Notes under the pieces: model-generated
The model's input: the letters and a program-made list of their open reading frames with translations, nothing else
Database searches by the model: none
Told to the model about the DNA's origin: nothing
Position numbers and translations under genes: made by a program
Assembly (NCBI GenBank): GCA_030562195.1
Contig: JAUJPP010000006.1
Coordinates: forward strand, 6,138,001-6,202,000
DNA length: 64,000 nucleotides
Direction: 5' to 3'
From: Nipponacmea schrenckii
Taxonomy: Eukaryota; Mollusca; Gastropoda; Lottiidae
In this document: piece by piece, positions 59,762-64,000 of the stretch
How the letters are laid out: every line of letters begins with the position of its first letter
How positions within the stretch are numbered: position 1 is the stretch's first letter

Positions 59762-60664
59762 GTATGTGTTTTATTTACTATGTTATATCAAAAACTCCCT
59801 TTATCGGATACCATGAACACTGTTCAAATCATGAATATTATCATTGTAGTTTAGATTTTGTTAAATTAGGAAATTACCATCTAACTACAGGAAAGCCAGT
59901 TAAAAAAGCACAATTTCAGTTACTTTAAACTGTTGACAAGTACTGGACATTTGGGTGAAATAAATAACAATTCATGTTTAAAACCTGAGAGTTTTCCCCG
60001 AGAAAATGTTAATGTCTGAAGACCACCATTAATTCAAGATTTGTCATTGTTACATATTGTATCCTATGTCGCTGCAATGAATCGCTTCGGAAGAATGTTC
60101 TGTTGAAATTCGACGTTTAAAATGTGATTTTCGTCACTTTCTTGTCAGCCCATACTGTCACTTACTGACTTAGTTGTCAACTCGATATCACACTTGCGGA
60201 GAGTCCACAAAACCTATAGTTATAAGATTTTGAGAGAAGTTAATGAGCATCTTGTTTTGTAAGATTCAGAAAAAATCATAGACATTTTCATCTGTCTAGT
60301 TCAGAGTATTAGAGTTAATTAAAGTCTGCAGACAGTTCACATCATATACCATATACTCAGGTTATCTTAAAGCATTATCTAGAAAATTCCATTTATAATT
60401 TTGAAATTGTTTAATAGTTGCTATGACAATGAAAGTGACGGACATACATTGTATTAAGGAAGTTATTGAGTTGTTTTAACACGAAACATCTAGTCAGGAA
60501 TTGCCTAGATGATTAGCACGAGTATGGATAAATATTCTTGGTAATATGTGAGTATCATTTGTGTTAACAATTGGAATAATTATGAACAGAATATTGTATT
60601 TTTTTACTAACAGTCTTCTATTAACAATATTAGGGTATCAAAACGAGCGCGCCTTTCTTATATT
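59762..60664. other. unassigned sequence
   Basis: Nothing recognised. Confidence 0.4.
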
Positions 60665-61045
60665 GATACTTTTATTTTAAAACGCCCACATGAATATGTG
60701 GACGTATATTGTCGTTTCCTTTGTCCGTCGGGTGTCGGTCCGTTGGTCTGTCAACATTTGTTGTAGACACTATAGAAGTTACAATTTTCTATAGATTTTA
60801 ATGAAACTTGGTATAAGCTTTCAAATTGATAAGATGGCGGTCAAGTTCGATTTTGACGATTGTTCGATGAACAGTATTTGAGTTATTGCCCCTGCCTCTA
60901 TATGTGTAGACACAATAGAAGCTACAATGTTCAATGGATTTAAATGAAAGTTGGTGTGAGTATTGGAATTGATACGACGGCAGTCAAGTTCGAAATTGAT
61001 TATTTTTCGATGAACGTTTTTTGAGTTATTACCCTTCACTTACTA
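60665..61045 (-). repeat. pearl/Helentron-like element, subfamily B (copy R8)
   Basis: The copy begins at the plus-strand left with the hairpin ACGCCCACATGAATATGTGGACGT (two arms of about 10 bp) at about 60681. Then comes a GTCCGTCGG...GGTCCGTTGGTCTG microsatellite, then two units with 'TTGTAGACACTATAGAAG', 'TTTTAATGAAACTTGG' and 'TGATAAGATGGCGGTCAAGT'. The order hairpin, microsatellite, core is the mirror of R3 and R4, as expected for the minus orientation. Confidence 0.8.
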
Positions 61046-61074
61046 AAATTGAGTCGAAATTTTATTGTGAGTGC

Positions 61075-61327
61075 AAATATTTCTCAAACCAAATGATGAC
61101 AAGACAGAGTTTATGCAGTCAGGATCTTAAAAATTCCCTTCTTCTTGTTCACTATAATGTTAATGAATGTATATTTTATTTTTATGTTGTATATTATATT
61201 CATTCGTCCAAATATTTATATTAATTGGAATTACTGATCTCAGTGAATGACAAAGTTACATTGTTAAGTTGATAAGATCCTGAAAGCATAAACTCTGCCT
61301 TGTCATCATTTAGTTTGAGAAATATTT
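61075..61327. mobile_element. small MITE with 55-bp terminal inverted repeats
   Basis: Left arm 61075-61129 and right arm 61273-61327 are inverted copies, 51 of 55 positions matching (starting AAATATTTCTCAAAC and ending CAGGATCTTA). The 143-bp middle has no coding frame. The element sits between subfamily B copy R8 and subfamily A copy R9. No clear target duplication is visible, so its class is open. Confidence 0.85.
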
Positions 61328-61374
61328 TGGACATCCATAGCCTTATCTCACTTCTGCATTGTTCTAGTTTGAAG

Positions 61375-62006
61375 AAAATATATAGTTTGGCCCTTGCCCT
61401 TGTTCTTGAAAACGTATTTGATTTATTTTGATCACGAATTTGTTTCTTAATGGATGTTGATGAAACATGGTATGAGCTTCTTATAACCCCAGGATGATCC
61501 CTGTTGAAAATCAGACTTACAAAAATAAATGATACGAGTTGATGCCCTTATTCTATGTTGACACTATAGAAAGCTGGTGTCCTGATGGAATTTGAAACTT
61601 GATGTGGGTTTGTAGCAACTCAAGGATGAACCCTATTGAAAGACAAATCGATTAAAACATTACTATGAGCTATTGTCCTTGTTCTAGAAAACACGTTCAA
61701 TTTATTGTGGACACAATAGAGAGTTTGTTTCTTGATTGATTTTGACGAAACTTGGTGTGAGTGTTTGCAATAACCCAAGGATGAACCTTATCGAAAAACA
61801 GACCAATTGAAAAAAATAATAATATGCGAGAATTCTTTGTAGACACGATAGAGGGCTGGTTTCTTGTTGGATTTTGACGAAACTTTGTGTTTGTAATAGC
61901 CCATGGACAATATATTGATAAAATGATGGCTGGTTTCTCGGTACATTTTGTTGAAATTTTTTGTAACTTTGAATAAAAATCTTTCATTTACTGATAATCT
62001 CCGGAC
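61375..62006 (-). repeat. pearl/Helentron-like element, subfamily A (copy R9)
   Basis: About four units on the minus strand with TGACGAAACTTGGTGTGAGT, 'CAATAGAGAG', 'TTGCCCTTGTTCTTGAAAAC' and 'AAGGATGAACC' blocks. It ends at 61980-62003 with ATCTTTCATTTACTGATAAT, matching the end of copy R1 at 1748-1770. No microsatellite is seen at the other end, so that end is truncated. Confidence 0.8.
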
Positions 62007-62680
62007 CATTTGGTAGGAGTATTAAGATTGCCATCGCTCTCTTTTATAGTTACAATGTTGTATTTGTAACGAAAACAAGGATTCTACAAGATAATACGAA
62101 GATATTTTTCTATTCCTTTAGCTGTATGCCAAGCTTTTTGCCTGAACTCACACTGTTAACAGTTTTTATCTATGTTTCTAAAGCTGGAATTTTCCAATTA
62201 TTCCCGATATTGACTTCACTCTTTTGATTTGACCAACAGTCATCATATTCTTTATTAGTTAAGTCACGCTAAGACTTCCTGGTGTCATGTTCTAACATAT
62301 TCATTGGTTAACTATAAAAGAACTCATTTTACCAGAGATTTTCTTTAATAAGGTAATTTGATATTTCATTTAGCCTAGCACTTCTTTTTCGCTTGATACA
62401 ATCCTTTACTGAAGCCATGAAAATGTGATTGACATAAACTGTCATTCCTGTGTAAAGATACGCAATATAAAAGCAATTCAACTTTTGCCGAATTTCTCGT
62501 GTTAATGTATCTGTATTGCCGAGTAATATTGCAACAAACATGCATATTAAAATAAACGAAATTTTCGCTACCCCTAGGCAATTGTTTTTTTTTAAAATCT
62601 GAAAAAAAATTATAGAATTATATTGTTAATCGCGGTTGTACGGAAGCGTATTAGGGCCATTCAATTTTTTCTTTTTTGTA
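62007..62680. other. unassigned sequence left of the large inverted repeat
   Basis: Overlapping minus-strand frames near 62329-62581 have no recognisable domain. T/A runs lie near 62585-62612. Confidence 0.4.
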
Positions 62681-62682
62681 AA

Positions 62683-62805
62683 TTTTCAAGTTAGTAACTT
62701 GAATTTTCAAGTTAGTATCTTGAATTTTCATATTAGTATCTTGAATTTTCAAGTTAGTATCTTGAATTTTCAAGTTAGTATCTTGAATTTTCAAGTTAGT
62801 ATCAT
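62683..62805. repeat. 21-bp AT-rich tandem repeat, left outer arm
   Basis: Six units of 21 bp with AATTTTCAAGTTAGTATCTT. The half CTTGAATTTTCAAG is nearly self-complementary. It forms the outer part of the left arm of the large inverted repeat. Confidence 0.9.
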
Positions 62806-63130
62806 ACTATACCCACCCATTCCAACTAGCATACCTCCTATCATACCATACACACCCATTACAACTGGGCTATCATACAATCTACCAATTCAACTAATAC
62901 CTCCCATCATACCATGCTCACCCATTCCAACTAGCATACCTCCCATCATACCATACGCACCCATTCCAACTGGCCTATCATACAATCTACCAATTCCACT
63001 AATACCTCCCATCATACCATTCAACTAGCATACCTGCTATCATACCATACCCACCATTCCAACTAGCATACCTCCTATCATACCATACGAACCCATTACA
63101 ACTGGCCTATCATACAATCTACCAATTCCA

Positions 63131-63400
63131 CTAATACCTCCCATCATACCATACCCACCCCATTCCAACTACCATACCTCCTAGCATACCATACCCACCC
63201 ATTACAACTGGCCTATCATACAATCTACAAATTCCACTAAGCATACCTCCCATCATACCATATCCACCCATTCCAACTAGCATACCTCCCATCATACTAT
63301 ACCCACCCATACCAACTAGCACACCTCCATTAATACCATACCCACCCATTCCGACTGGCATACCTCCTTTCATACCATACCCACCCATCCCACTAAGCAA
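63131..63400 (-). other. Gly/Met/Tyr-rich repetitive reading frame within the left arm
   Basis: 89 codons with repeats of MGGYGMMGGMLVG and one 'SGICRLYDRPVV'. The right arm encodes the same words on the plus strand (63493-63717 and 63714-63914). Gly/Met/Tyr-rich repeats are seen in secreted structural and shell-matrix proteins. However, unit spacings of 142 and 221 bp break the frame between repeats, and no signal peptide or start context is seen. I read it as a repeat that happens to be, or once was, codable. Confidence 0.3.
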
Positions 63401-63442
63401 TGGCCAGTTGGAATGGGTGGGTATGGTATGAATGGTGGTATG

Positions 63443-63884
63443 CTTAGTGGAATTGGTAGATTGTATGATATGCCCATTGGAATGGGTATGGTGTGATGGG
63501 TGGTATGTTTAGTGGAATTTGTGGATTGTATGATAGGCCAGTTGTAATGGGTGGGTATGGTATGATAGGAGGTATGCTAGTTGGAATGGGTGGGTATGGT
63601 ATAGTGGGAGGTATTAGTGGAATTGGTAGATTGTATGATAGGCCAGTTGGAAAATGCAAGTTACTTAGTGGAATTGGTAGATTGTATGATATGCCCATTG
63701 GAATGGGTATGGTGTGATGGGTGGTATGTTTAGTGGAATTTGTGGATTGTATGATAGGCCAGTTGTAATGGGTGGGTATGGTATGATAGGAGGTATGCTA
63801 GTTGGAATGGGTGGGTATGGTATGGTGGGAGGTATTAGTGGAATTGGTAGATTGTATGATAGGCCAGTTGGAAAATGCAAGTTA
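63443..63884 (+). repeat. 221-bp tandem duplication in the right arm
   Basis: 63443-63663 and 63664-63884 are nearly identical. I found a single clear difference (A at 63603 against G in the second copy). Each copy ends with GGAAAATGCAAGTTACT. This is a very recent duplication, or an assembly artefact, within an otherwise diverged repeat. Confidence 0.9.
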
Positions 63885-64000
63885 CTAACTTCAAAATTCA
63901 AGTTACTAACTTGAAAAATTCAAGTTACTAACTTGAAAATTCAAGATACTAACTTGAAAATTCAAGATACTAACTTGAAAATTCAAGTTACTAACTTGAA
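63885..64000. repeat. 21-bp AT-rich tandem repeat, right outer arm
   Basis: Five to six units of CAAGTTACTAACTTGAAAAT (variants CAAGATACTAAC), the inverse of the array at 62683-62805, still running at the window edge. Confidence 0.9.

Larger units (their letters stand above)
62683..64000. repeat. large inverted repeat (foldback-like), truncated by window end
   Basis: Left arm 62683 to about 63395: 21-bp units outside, then C-rich ~95-140 bp units (CATACCATACCCACCCATTC, ACTGGCCTATCATACAATCT). Right arm about 63405-64000: the reverse complements in mirrored order (GGGTGGGTATGGTATGAT, AGATTGTATGATAGGCCAGT, then CAAGTTACTAACTTGAAAAT units). The spacer is only about 10-20 bp around CTAAGCAATGG. 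Strand composition flips from C/A-rich to G/T-rich at about 63400. Arms are not base-for-base collinear but use the same units. The layout resembles foldback transposons, whose long terminal inverted repeats consist of short tandem units. The right end lies outside the window. Confidence 0.9.

Noticed and set aside
59589..59816. 75-codon ORF overlapping the candidate exon at 59737
   Set aside because: Begins at TTG with no ATG in frame upstream of the donor; kept only as an alternative reading of the short exon.
62636..63028. 130-codon Pro/Ile-rich ORF on the plus strand
   Set aside because: It is the reverse reading of the tandem units, beginning in the 21-bp AT array; no independent coding signal.
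1..64000. CRISPR arrays, prokaryotic operons, phage or plasmid features
   Set aside because: No regular spacer pattern, no ribosome-binding sites and no dense coding; repeat arrays here are contiguous tandem units in an animal genome.

Overview
The window is AT-rich, non-coding-dominated animal DNA, most likely from a mollusc and probably a bivalve. It has no operons, ribosome-binding sites or long intact genes. The clues are dispersed elements built of ~150-160 bp tandem units with GACA/GACG microsatellites and a terminal hairpin, resembling bivalve 'pearl'/Helentron-type elements, together with relics of Penelope-like and DIRS-like retroelements and several foldback MITEs. The species assignment is inference; no housekeeping or mitochondrial gene is present to confirm it.

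Layout. 1-0.9 kb: nothing recognised. 0.9-2.0 kb: pearl-like array (minus) abutting a Penelope-like reverse transcriptase scrap. 3.7 kb: a CCAAT/TATA promoter-like block. 4.87-6.07 kb: a 21-bp minisatellite of about 57 units with higher-order structure. 6.9-8.85 kb: the longest pearl-like array, about 12 units. 14.0-14.6 kb: a foldback MITE with an 8-bp target duplication. 15.4-16.0 kb: a TTAA-flanked MITE. 18.2-19.2 kb: a pearl-like fragment followed by a Penelope-like RT/GIY-YIG relic. 22.5-23.2 kb: pearl-like subfamily B. 24.2 kb: a 37-bp tandem repeat. 29.07 kb: a candidate first coding exon. 32.7-33.2 kb: two open frames with predicted membrane segments. 33.8-36.3 kb: a decayed, internally deleted DIRS-like retrotransposon, which is the clearest protein-level identification in the window. 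42.9-44.2 kb: two pearl-like copies in opposite orientation. 50.2-50.8 kb: a TATA/Inr promoter-like block and a candidate first exon. 51.9 kb: a degenerate ~30-bp repeat. 53.5-54.2 and 60.7-62.0 kb: more pearl-like copies, the latter interrupted by a small MITE. 62.7-64.0 kb: a large inverted repeat of tandem units, running off the window end, whose inner part reads as Gly/Met-rich peptide.

Host coding content is minimal. The best candidates are short first exons on the plus strand at 29.07, 50.71 and 59.74 kb. All three end in phase 1 at GT donors, so they could be alternative starts of one large-intron plus-strand gene lying beyond the window. That is inference from sequence alone. Other unassigned stretches look like introns or intergenic DNA; they are listed with what was seen in them.
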